A DNA stretch of 64,000 bases, taken from contig NC_083561.1 in the NCBI RefSeq assembly GCF_019925205.1, positions 23,993,217 through 24,057,216 of the forward strand, in the 5' to 3' direction. Origin of the DNA: Metopolophium dirhodum (Eukaryota; Arthropoda; Insecta; Hemiptera; Aphididae). The notes below the pieces were generated by a model that ran no database searches, had not been told where the DNA came from, and saw only the letters and a program-made list of their open reading frames with translations. Shown in pieces: positions 54,060 through 64,000 of this stretch; position 1 is the first letter of the stretch; every line of letters begins with the position of its first letter. The position numbers and the translations under genes are program-made.

Positions 54060-54440
54060 TGACTGCAACGCGTGCGAACGGGGCCCGCCCGGGAACGATT
54101 TCGATTTACTATTGCCAAATTTAATTTAATATAATTTTTTCGTTTCTATTCTATTTTTTTCGCCGTCTGCAGCAGCAAACTCGTCGAAATCAAAGTGAAA
54201 ATTTCCACATATGCGCGTCTCGTTAGGTCATGACGAATCTCGTCTCCGGGCTTTGACGCAAATTTATCGACCGAGCGTTTATACAATATATTATTATTGT
54301 ACACGTCTGTGCGCGCCTGTGTGTGTGTTTATTTGCGAGCGCTGAGAACACACACGACGAATACGGGCGGCGACTAATTAAAATAGCTGCGCCAGCAGAG
54401 GCGAGGGATTAAACGCGCGCGGGTTCACGTGAATTCAAAA
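54060..54440. other. GC-rich patch in AT-rich sequence
   Basis: A block of CpG-containing sequence with a GGGCCCGCCCGGG core near 54080 and a TTCACGTGAA palindrome at about 54424-54433, which contains an E-box CACGTG. No open frame of interest. It could be a regulatory element. Confidence 0.3.
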
Positions 54441-54444
54441 AGGT

Positions 54445-55765
54445 CATTTTTGCGCGCCAAAAACAATGTTATTTTGGTATGTACATCGTGCACATAAATA
54501 TTATACGTGGCGCGTCCGTTATCGTCTCAAAAATGTAATAACAGTCGACCGGTGCAGTGTAAACCACGCGGTATCTTGTAATGTTTTGAAAAAACGACCG
54601 GCAAATCGATATCCATCCGACCATTATATAGGTAGAGTGGTCAGTTATATTATATATTATAATACTCAAAACTCCCTAAAACAAACATAAATTCGGCACA
54701 CGAATCGTAGACGAAAAGAGTGGAAATAGATAAGACGATATTTTGGTATATTATGCATTATACAATAATACACTACACCGCGTATTTGGACGCGAGCAAC
54801 AGTTGGGTCCTTATCCGGTTAGTTAGTCGTCCTCATCCGGTGATGGTATACGGTCATTGTTTTTTATTATTCACATAAAGCTATGTAATAAAAGCGTTTC
54901 CCACCAGTTACATCGTATACGACTTAACTGAAGCCTACGTACTTCCCAAATCTACGAATGCACATGGACAATGGGCACGTCACAATATATATTATACAGA
55001 TAAATCACTCGATTCGTTTATGTAAAATCATGCAATTTAAGAACGGTAGGATGTACCTACCCTTATGCGTATATACAACCGCGGAATTCGTTTTCGGGTG
55101 GCCGTTAACCATATTTTGCCAACGAGTTTGGAAAAATTATCGATAACGTTTTGTCCGAAATCTCATTTTGATCTTAAATATTTTAATATATTAGAGGTAC
55201 ACACCCGTGCGTCGAGTTATGGGCGCCTTAGGTAACGATATCGCGGTCACGCGTTTGCCATTGTTGTGTTCAATTTTATTGCACAATATCATATCTCACG
55301 CTGAGTTTACAGTTGGAAATTTTCCGCTCCATGTGCACTTGTACCACCCGCCGAATCGTTCAGTAAACATAATTTAAACGAAATATGTTTAATGCAGTAT
55401 TGCTGCAGCGTTCGTTTCACCGCTATTTTATATGCAACGCATATAGGTTTCGTGTTAAATCGTAAAGTACTTTTATTGTTTATTAATTATTATTATTATT
55501 GTTAGAGGCTGATAATAAATTATAATGTTAAACCTGCCGCGGTTTTTTTTTTTTCGTTTCCATACACGCGCTGATCTGTTTATATCACTGCGTGGTCTTA
55601 TTATATGGGACATTTATGCGATGTGTTTATAATATAATGCACGAGTATAATTTATATATATTCCAGATGGGAAATCGATACGACGTATTGAATAAAGAGC
55701 AAATTTTATTTTCCCCTAATACCCTTTCAACTTGGCCTTTTATAATTAATAATTATAATAATAAT
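54445..55765. other. Gene-free mixed region
   Basis: GC-balanced sequence near 54445-54620, then AT-rich. The ATG-started frame at 54958 (62 codons) has no motif and is probably chance. Confidence 0.45.
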
Positions 55766-55769
55766 AACG

Positions 55770-56780
55770 CCGCCGCCGTCGGTGTCTAATAATAGCGGGA
55801 ACCCGTGGCGAGGGGGTTACTGTGGGTGTGGAACTTTGGGGTCGTAAATATGCGAGAGGAGAGTGCACATTGACAAGAGAGATACCTCCACCGCTGCTCT
55901 CGCCGTCGTTTGCGGTGCGGTAGGCGGCAAAGAGGGGGAGGCGCAAATTAAATATACGGACGCGCGCGCAACTTTGACTGTGCCCCATAAATCACCAAGC
56001 TCGTTGTCACCGTCTTGTCCCCGCGCTGGTTTTTCAGGGGAGGGTCGAAAACTTTTTGGGTACCCGCCAAAATCTGTCGGCCAGTGATCGATACGCCAAC
56101 TATCGCGAATAAAAAAAAAAGGAAAATAATAATAATAATAATAATATACAACTTTCCAAAATGTCATACCACCTCTGCGAACAACGGCCAGGGACGTTTT
56201 AACCGAAAAATGTACGCGTGGTGTACACAAAGAAATTTGCTATGTCGCCGAAAACGTGCTGTACAGTTGCTGCAATAGGTAGGTAGGTACTTGGAAGACG
56301 TCCAGGTTTGAATACGTTGAAATTCCGTATTATCAGGAAGATTTGTCGATTTTCATAAGTTCATAAGTTTCTAGTCATATCTAATAAGAGACGCCGACGG
56401 ACTCGATCAAATTTGGCAGAGCCGCGACAATGCTGCGGTTGCCCCCGTTTCTAATTTTAACGGTTTTTTATAAACGCACAACGAAACGCACGCGCGGGTT
56501 CGGTCTAAACACATAATTTTACGCGTGCGCGTCTCTTCGGTTGGTGTAGTTGTTCGAAGTCTTAGTTGGTTTTCAGGAGAAACTAAATTTAGAGGTGTCG
56601 CCCGGACGTATAGGAATCCCACGTGAGAATCCAGAAATAAAAAATCCGTTCCCGGACCTTACGCGCGTAGGAGATTAACAAGGCGCCGTGTCACAGGAAA
56701 AACTACGCAGCGCCCCGCCGCCACCATCCCCTCCCCCCAGTCAGTATCACCGCTACCTCCACATCACCGTCACTGCAGGC
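55770..56780. other. Mixed GC-rich region
   Basis: Three GC-rich patches (55770-56080, 56390-56545, 56640-56770) are separated by AT-rich sequence, including a short (AAT)n run near 56127-56145. No donor, acceptor or coding motif was recognised. Confidence 0.3.
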
Positions 56781-56784
56781 TGAA

Positions 56785-58235
56785 TGTACGGCTTTTTTTT
56801 TGTTTATTCTTTTTGGCCCACGAAAAAAGTTTTAAAAAAAAAGATCCTGGCAAATAATTTGTCTCTTTGCGCGGGGGGGTGACGTATTATACGATTTTTT
56901 CCCCGTTCAAATCCCTTTTTGTAAAACGGTATACACTCTAAAATATTACCCTTTAAAGGTTCAACTTTGTCTTTTAATAACGCTTAATGAATAGAGGGAA
57001 GAGATGAAAAGTTTCAAACCATTAACCGTGTAAAAACTAAAAAGATGACACGGAGCTCACCGCTATATAGAGCGGTATTATTTTTGAAGGCGACTATGCC
57101 CGCAACTCGCGAGAATATTCAACAGAAAATTATAATTCCTCGAAAACCCGATCGTAAATCTTTTTCTCTTTTGAAGGACCACAAATAAAAAAGTTTTTAT
57201 ATTAATTTTTAATGGAAAAATGTGACCCGGTATTGAATAATACATTATTCTTAGCGACATCTGTACCTACCTATGTTGTATTATAGGCGCATAGCGGGCG
57301 TCATAGAAGAGTTAAAAAATAATAATAATATATTCTAATTATTATTATTCCCTGAAAAGCGGATTATCATTTTTAAAATAAAAGTTTCGAAACTTTAAAA
57401 CACTATTCAACTATGCAAGTTACATGCCAAACTAAACGCAACCAATTTATAATGGATTTAACATTTAAGATCGCACAACATAATATGGACTCGATAAAAT
57501 ATTCATAGCTCATATTTCATCCGTCTTCTATTAAGTATAATATAGAGGTTCTCGATCGAAAGCCCCAGCGGGTGAATAATTTACTAATGTACTCTCTGTC
57601 GATTCGTAACCATAAAACGCAAATTTACAGTACGCGAGTAGAAAATAATAATAATATAGAAGAAAAGAGATTAATATAGTTCTTGCTCGAATTACCTATA
57701 CGTAACACGAATAGACCAACAAACTGGTTTTGATTTATTCCAAATGATTTTTTATTTATCGCAAACGTGTAATTTAGTAATATCGTCGTAATTATTGTTA
57801 GTACTCCATTATTATTAGATATATAATTCTAATATATTGACGGTTGATTAACCTGTCCATACAACGCGTATTTATGCCTAAAGTGTAAAATACAATAACT
57901 AAACTACGCAAACAATTTGAATAGGTTTTTTGTTGTTTCCGCCCACGTGAAATCGTTCGAAAACGACCGAACAGGCGTTATATATCTGCATAACGTGGTA
58001 AACTAAATTAGGAATTTTCTACTCGGCGCGCTTCGTTTACGATAGGTTGAAAATGCAAATGCAATTTAAATAACTGCAGCACGGATAAAATACGTTTTCG
58101 ACCTGATATAGCAATATAATTATTGGCGTGGACAAGCCCCGCGAGGAAATATCAGTATTCTCGCGGTGTTTGGACAGACGGCGAAATATAATAATATATA
58201 ATAATATATTACAATACGCGCGATAACCTTTATAC
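56785..58235. other. Gene-free AT-rich region
   Basis: T and A runs near 56795-56840, a G7 run at about 56872-56878, and AT-rich sequence to 58235. Nothing else seen. Confidence 0.45.
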
Positions 58236-58239
58236 GTAC

Positions 58240-58649
58240 GCGCGTCATTACTCGTCATTGGTTGCCTCTCGTCGCGAGTCCTTCCGTAGGGTGTATGTGC
58301 AGCGGTGGTCGTCGCGCGTAGTATTGTCGTCGGTTGCCGGTCGGGGGTGGGTATGTGCATGCATATTATATATAGAAAGAGGGCGCGAGGCGATCACCCC
58401 TTCAACGCACGTAATCCTACGCGGCGGCAGTGGCGCACACGGAAAGGACTCGTGTCGGAGGAATTCATTTCCTTTGCAGGGTCCTCTCGCACGCATATAT
58501 ATACACATCTCGCACACACACACACACACACGCGCGCACCCACCAACACGGTCGTCGTACCCATTTCTGCCACTAAATATATATATACATACGAGTGCAT
58601 TATACATACACGGAGAATATGCTATACCCTCACACACACACGCACACGC

Positions 58650-58729
<80 letters not shown>

Positions 58730-59165
58730 ACACCAACCTTTTAAATCAATAAAACGAAAGAGACCTCTCTGGCACGAAGGGTCGTATATAATACATACGT
58801 ATATACTATACTATACGACGGACGGCCGGGGCGGACGTGTATATACTCTTCGTATATATATGTACATAAATATGTGTTTACGTAATGGAGGAGACGTGGA
58901 AAAACGGAGACGGGTGACCCGAAACCGAAGCAAAAGTTCAACCGCGCTCAAATGTCACGCGCGCGTTTCGTCCGCCCGCCACTCACTGCCGCCGACGCGG
59001 CCGCTGCGATAAAAAGGTTATGGCGGCGCGCGCAAAAGTTCTCACGCCGGAAATTATTTTTAACCGGTGGCGGCGGCGGCGTTGCAGGATCTCCACCGTC
59101 GGGAAAAACATCCCTCGGGGTAAACGGATAGTGTGCGTGAATCTGCTGCACGCTTGTGTGGAAAA
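58240..59165. other. GC-rich island containing long CA repeats
   Basis: CpG-rich sequence (58240-58460 and 58900-59165) brackets CA-repeat tracts at 58512-58530 and 58631-58727. The open frames of 160-235 codons here run through the CA repeat and are not credible genes. Its composition resembles the island at 30.3-31.1 kb, which carries the complementary repeat. Confidence 0.4.
58631..58727 (+). repeat. (CA)n microsatellite
   Basis: CA repeat with three CG interruptions before 58655, then pure to 58727. It is complementary in sense to the (GT)n tract at 30832. A shorter CA run lies at 58512-58530. Confidence 0.97.
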
Positions 59166-59169
59166 GGGG

Positions 59170-60335
59170 GTGGGGGGCCTTAACGAGATGAAAAACTAGC
59201 GTATATAGTGGCGTTCGTTATATACGTATAAATCGGCTGAGAAATAAACGACCCTATTCCGGATAAACTATATATACAGCGCCGCACAGATAGGTACACG
59301 CTAGTTATATTGTCGATCCAACCCGACTATATACAATATAGATACACGACATAATTACACAAAAAGTGAAGTAAAATCCTTTACAAATATTGTATATAAT
59401 TTTACGATTTACGCTTTGGACACACCAAGGCATATTGTGTAAATTAGAAGGGGCGTGTGCGTCTTTGCCATGAAATTCCAGATTCGTATATATATATTAT
59501 ACTATGTTGTATGACGGAAGGTTATTGTACTTATATAAGTTGTAAGGTATAAAAGTTATAAATGTTATAACTTTATGTGAGTATAGGTGCATATATTATA
59601 CTAAAACTAAATAGTATGAATAAATAAAGTTTTTAGTGATTTTAGAAATTTTACTCAATATTGAATGTTTTAAATGAATGGTTACAAAATATGAATAAAT
59701 GTAAAAAATTCAGTGCTAATAATAAATACATTGTACAGTACTACAGTTTAAGTGAAAATAATTCTGCAGATGCATATTATATGTATTATAAAGGTATACA
59801 CCCATTTATAGTTGTTAATTGTTTTGTTTGTTGATTGTGTTAAAAGTCAAATACTATTTATCGAGTATAGATACAGTGACTGACTGTGACAAATGAGTTA
59901 CGGCGGTGGAGTATTTTGTATTGTTTTAAACTTAGGTAACTGCGTTTTTTTATGTCTTGTTTTTGGGTATATACCTATTTCGAATGGATATTTGTCAAAC
60001 TGCACGGATGGCGGCCCTTTTACAAAACTGGTGTTCGTAACCTTCAACGTTGTGTTCTCGCTCAATAACGTTATAATTATTCAATTGTGCTCTGTCGCGT
60101 CCGCGCTTCAATTTAAAACGCGTTTAATTTCCCAAATTATTATTTATATTTTGTTTGTCGTGGCGCATCCGACAGTCAGACGAATAATTTTTTGACGTGA
60201 TATTATATAGGTACGTGTATTTATGTACGACGGCTAATATTTACTGTTCATACTTCAGACACAAACGCGGTTCCCCTTTTTATTTTATTTTTTTTCAGAC
60301 AACATGTGTTCTTAAGAGACACAAGAGCATTGGAG
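59170..60335. other. Gene-free region with one weak plus-strand ORF
   Basis: AT-rich until about 59880. A true ATG at 59893 opens a 100-codon hydrophobic frame (to 60195) in GC-balanced sequence. I do not recognise the product, the start lacks a purine at -3, and no splice or promoter context supports it. Confidence 0.4.
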
Positions 60336-60339
60336 GGCT

Positions 60340-61000
60340 AGTATAGTGACGTTGCGTGTCGGACGTGGGGGACGAACGCGCTACGTAATTCATTAACGTT
60401 ATCGTCTCGTTGGCATTCATCCGTAATATTCATCGTATAGTTAGTAAGAGTAAAAATATTTTTAAAAAACTCGCATCTACTCCTCCTTCTTCCTTCTATC
60501 GCGGACGCTACTACACCGGCCGTCGCCACCGTATACTGTGTATATAATAATAATAATATAATAATGATATGTACGACGCCGTCACACTGTGAAATATTTC
60601 GAGTTGACAAAATAATTCTGTCGTCCAGCACTGCAACACATCGCGACGTATGACATACATATAATATTAATATATACACATGTAGGATAATAATAATAAT
60701 ATATAATACCGCACCACGCGCACTAATAATTAATATTCTTCTGGGTTAATTTTTTATTCGAAACGAATATTTTATCAAGTTGCGCGACGGCAGTAGGTTT
60801 TTCGTCGCGACGCTATGATTTATCGCCCGTTATTATTTAACACAACGCCGCCCGATTTGATCGCGCACATTCGCGACTGCGCCGCGCGGAGCTCATTAAA
60901 CGATTTAATCCTCCCGCGATCCGAGTTCAAAACAGATCCGACAAACGCGCGCATCACGAGAAAATTTGGCGTTTAAATGACAAACTTTGCGACGATATAT
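60340..61000. other. GC-rich patches upstream of the 61.1 kb candidate exon
   Basis: CpG-rich sequence at 60340-60560 and 60780-60960. The second patch carries CATTAAACGATTTAATCC (60893-60910), which contains paired homeodomain-type TTAA/TAAT cores. The ORFs found here show no protein motif. Confidence 0.25.
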
Positions 61001-61100
61001 TATTATAAGTACCACCGAACAACATAACATTATAATATTCTCAGAATTTAGAACAGTTTACTGTACGTGAAATATATAATATTATCAATATGCGACTTAC

Positions 61101-61545
61101 CTATTACGATTTGTACACGGTAAGTAAAGTTGTCCGCGACGGACGATGTGACGCGTCGTTTCGCGCGCAGACAACGGGAGACAACACTGTTTACTATAAT
61201 ATAGAGCGTAAGAAATAAAATATTTTGCAAATTATAATATCATATACGCCTGCTGCACTCGGAAGTTAGTCGGAACACGAGTTCGCTGAATAAAAAATAT
61301 ATAAATACGACGCGGCGCGGTCACGTTTTGTGGTCGGGCGACGCGTAGTAGTACGCTTACGCGAGGATCGTACCGGACTGAAACGAAAGCGGAAAACGGT
61401 TCTGTGCCCGCTGCGGCAGGACGACGACTATACGCGCGTTTGCAGTATTTGCCGCGAATACGATGCGTGAAATCACTTTCCAAAAATCGATATTTAATAA
61501 TAATAATATACCGATAGAAATGGTATCTCCGACGGTACATCGCAT
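61101..61545 (-). other. Candidate 5' noncoding exon / CpG-rich promoter region with consensus donor
   Basis: On the minus strand a GC-rich stretch (about 61545 to 61110) ends at AATCGTAATAG|GTAAGTCGCA (last base 61101, GT at 61100-61099). The ten intronic bases GTAAGTCGCA are the same as at the 35456 donor. If this is a first exon, the intron would run 12.5 kb to ratchet-like site 2. An initiator-like TTTCAGTCC occurs on the minus strand near 61380-61372, but I could not match a downstream promoter element to it. Confidence 0.3.
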
Positions 61546-61644
61546 TGTAATAGACTTATGGTGTGATACCGTTATGTTGCATTATTATACCGATAGTATA
61601 CCTACCGCGAAAAAGGTCCGTCTACGCATTATCTATATTGTTAT

Positions 61645-61646
<2 letters not shown>

Positions 61647-61686
<40 letters not shown>

Positions 61687-61708
61687 AGTTATTGTTCTTG
61701 TTGTTGCA
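61647..61708 (+). repeat. (TTG)n microsatellite with degenerate tail
   Basis: Pure TTG/GTT repeats at 61647-61686, then imperfect copies to 61708. It creates the poly-Val and poly-Asn open frames seen in this spot, which should not be taken as genes. Confidence 0.95.
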
Positions 61709-62285
61709 GGTACTGTATAATAGTTGTAGCCGAACGCGCGCGTATACCGGCGACCGGAATTTTGTCATCGGTTGATGTGGGTCCTGCGTGTCCTGCTTTA
61801 TACGAAAATAAAAGCCGCAGCGGTCACGTATATGCAGACGATACGGTCCTTTCAAATTACGAATGTTGTATACACATACATAATATGACGCAAGACGGAT
61901 AAAGGACACGTTCGTATATTTTATCAAACATACACCATGTCCTTTCGATTGTATACGCGGATACCTATGTGTGTGTGGGTGTATATTCTAGGGATTTACT
62001 TTTATTGTGTATAGTATATAGGAGATATCTGTTGCAGGTCGCTTATTATTATTAGGATATTGTGTTAGGGTGAGAGCGGACGATCGAATTATATATTATG
62101 TAATATTATTATAACGCAAACAATAAAATTATATTGTCCGACTCTGCGCAGTGGTATAGTAATCGCTTTTTCTTAAGAACTGTAACAGAGGTTTTTTTTT
62201 CTCAATATCTGCGGAGACCAAAATATATAGTGCTACACATCGCGTACAATGTTTGAATTGCGTATAGGTCCATATATATACTAGC

Positions 62286-62305
62286 TATAGGTATATATAC
62301 CTATA
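62286..62305. repeat. 20-bp perfect palindrome of the TAGGTA/TACCTA type
   Basis: TATAGGTATATATACCTATA equals its own reverse complement and is followed by an AT tract to 62318. It is one of the clearest examples of the TAGGTA family that recurs across the window. Confidence 0.85.
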
Positions 62306-62705
62306 TATATATATATAGGATTCATATACACAAAAAGATGCACCTAACTGTATATTATCAATACATACGGGGTTCAGGTATAAAAAAAACCCCCACATGC
62401 GGCACACTCGAAGATTTTTTTTCCCGTTCGATGCCTGTGCGTTCTATATATTATATTATTTCGAATAGTTTTCAAAATAAACGCAAAGTGTCACCGTATT
62501 TTTAGATTTATATACGCGCACCGCGGTCCACAGCTACAACTGCGACGGTGACGGCGACGACGACGACGCATGGGCGAAAAAAAATTTATGCGACTCTCAG
62601 GACTCGTATAGCGTCAACGTAAAATAGTCATCCGCTTCGTTATTATTCGAAAAGTCAACTCGTAAATCAATTACCATTAATTCATTATATAAAATATATA
62701 AGTTA

Positions 62706-62753
62706 TTAAGTATATATATACATTATTTTTTTATATACTTAAGTATATATATA
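62706..62753. repeat. Direct and inverted TTAAGTATATATATA repeats
   Basis: The 15-base string occurs at 62706-62720 and again at 62739-62753. The second copy overlaps an 18-bp palindrome (62732-62749) centred on the CTTAAG core. The palindrome could extrude as a hairpin; no gene is near. Confidence 0.8.
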
Positions 62754-64000
62754 AATTGTATAGTTTTTAATTTTCCGAAATGCCTGTCTCACAGTCGTCG
62801 CATTTATATACATATTATATACTCACACTGCTATATAGGACGGTGATATACCATATTATTATTAATATATTATAAATTCGCCTACGCGGGAGTACAAGAA
62901 TATCCGAATAAAAAACGCCCATTTATTTATTTTTAACGAAATAACACTCATTTTTAACCGGATTCCGAAAATGATTTCCAACGTACCGGAAACATGACGC
63001 ATACGCTGCGGAGAGGTCTCGGCGGCGATGGACGTGGCGGGAGGAGTGAGCTAGGGAAGGTCCCGCGGGAATCGGCGTTTGAACTGCCAATTGATTGGGT
63101 CCGACGTCCGGCAGGGGGTTAGAAAAACACGGTCGAACGAATGGAGTGTGTATCGTATAATGTATATATATAAACACAAGTCCACGAGGAGAAACGAGAG
63201 AGAAATTTTCAGGGACGATCCATATCCATGCACGAGTGTTATTTAGGGATAATCCCGGTGGATTATGTGTATTATATATATATGAAACGAAACGATGAAA
63301 ATAACGCCGGGTAAAAGAAACTCATATTTTTTTTCCTCCACAGTCGATAACAATATTGCTGCCGAGCTTGTAGTTATGTATACGCTTGCGGTGCGGCGTC
63401 GGATGTTTTAGCAAAAATATAAAATAATACCTGCCGTTTCGTGCGTGCTGCAATAGACGGTTCTTTTTTTTTATTCCTTGCGAAATGGGCATAACTTTAC
63501 ACGGCGAAAGGGTAAAAATAATGAAATTAATTACTCCCTCCAGCTGTGGCAGAAAAAAACCCACTACCGGAGGAAAACCTATTCAATTTTCTCGAACGTT
63601 CGAAGAATGTACACGCGCGCATTTGTATACATATACGTTGCCGTAGGGTTTTGAAATCCTTCGATGTGACGCAGAGGGTTGAGGGGAGGCTCTGCGGAGG
63701 GGTTAACGGGTCGACGGTTTTGTCGGGCCGACGGCGCAAACGGTATCCAGCGAGGTGATGTGAGCGGGTATGGGAGGTGGCGCGTACGGAAATCTGACAC
63801 AAAGATAATACGGGCGCGAATGATAAACGGTCCGCGCAATAGAATGTCAACCTAATGGATGATCGATGATCCGGTCTCAGGGTTTCGGGTTCCTCGAGCC
63901 CGGTGGCGGGGAGACGGTGATGCGGTGCAGGAAAAGTCCTGCGGGGTAGACGAGGGTGCGGATGACGGTGAGGTGGTAGCGGTGGTGGAAGACCGTCGAA

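Larger units (their letters stand above)
61720..64000. other. Gene-free region at the window end
   Basis: GC-balanced patches occur at 62510-62630 (GACGGTGACGGCGACGACGA), 62990-63260 and 63650-64000; the last is G-rich (GGTGGCGGGGAGACGG). TAGGTA palindromes lie at 62286 and AT repeats at 62706. The G-rich end may be the edge of another island that continues outside the window. Confidence 0.45.

Noticed and set aside
58305..59012. 235-codon ORF
   Set aside because: Runs through (CA)n as Thr-His; a microsatellite artefact.

Overview
The window reads as one slice of an insect Hox complex, most likely from an aphid or another close hemipteran. The only protein-coding sequence I can support is one exon of Antennapedia (Antp) on the minus strand. 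It starts at the conserved N-terminal block (MSSYFANSY...), carries the insect Antp motifs YPRFPPYDR and YSRPESP and a VVYATCKLQ block, and ends just after LYPWMRSQFG at a canonical splice donor. The aphid assignment is inference. It rests on the very AT-rich background, the dense TAGGTA/TACCTA motif that I associate with aphid genomes, and the hemimetabolous-looking Antp N-terminus.

Layout. Positions 1-4365 are the first part of the intron between the YPWM exon and the homeobox exon; I found no homeobox in the window. Positions 4366-5281 are coding. Positions 5282-5786 are 5' leader on the same exon, with a single short upstream ORF. Position 5787 is a splice acceptor, so at least one more 5' noncoding exon lies at higher coordinates. 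From 5787 to 64000 I see no second gene. This is an AT-rich expanse of probable 5' intron and upstream regulatory DNA, broken by GC/CpG-rich islands near 26.7-27.2, 30.3-31.1, 35.5-35.9, 44.2-45.5, 50.7-51.2, 58.2-59.2 and 60.8-61.5 kb. Three islands (35.5, 50.7 and 61.1 kb) end on the minus strand in a consensus GTAAGT donor, as alternative first exons would.

The most interesting signal is a pair of juxtaposed splice sites on the Antp strand, at 23998/23997 and 48559/48558. Each is a branch-point-like motif and a T-rich tract, then CAG directly abutting GTAAGA. This is the architecture of zero-length recursive-splicing (ratchet-point) exons known from Drosophila Ubx and other long-intron genes. 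If used, they would remove the 5' intron in steps of about 24.6 kb (48558 to 23998) and 18.2 kb (23997 to 5787).

The rest is repeats: two long complementary (GT)n/(CA)n tracts, several trinucleotide runs, one short element with perfect 14-bp terminal inverted repeats, and two weaker transposon-like fragments. I recognised no rRNA, tRNA or CRISPR array. Most open frames in the window begin at GTG/TTG, run through microsatellites, or sit in GC islands without recognisable protein content.
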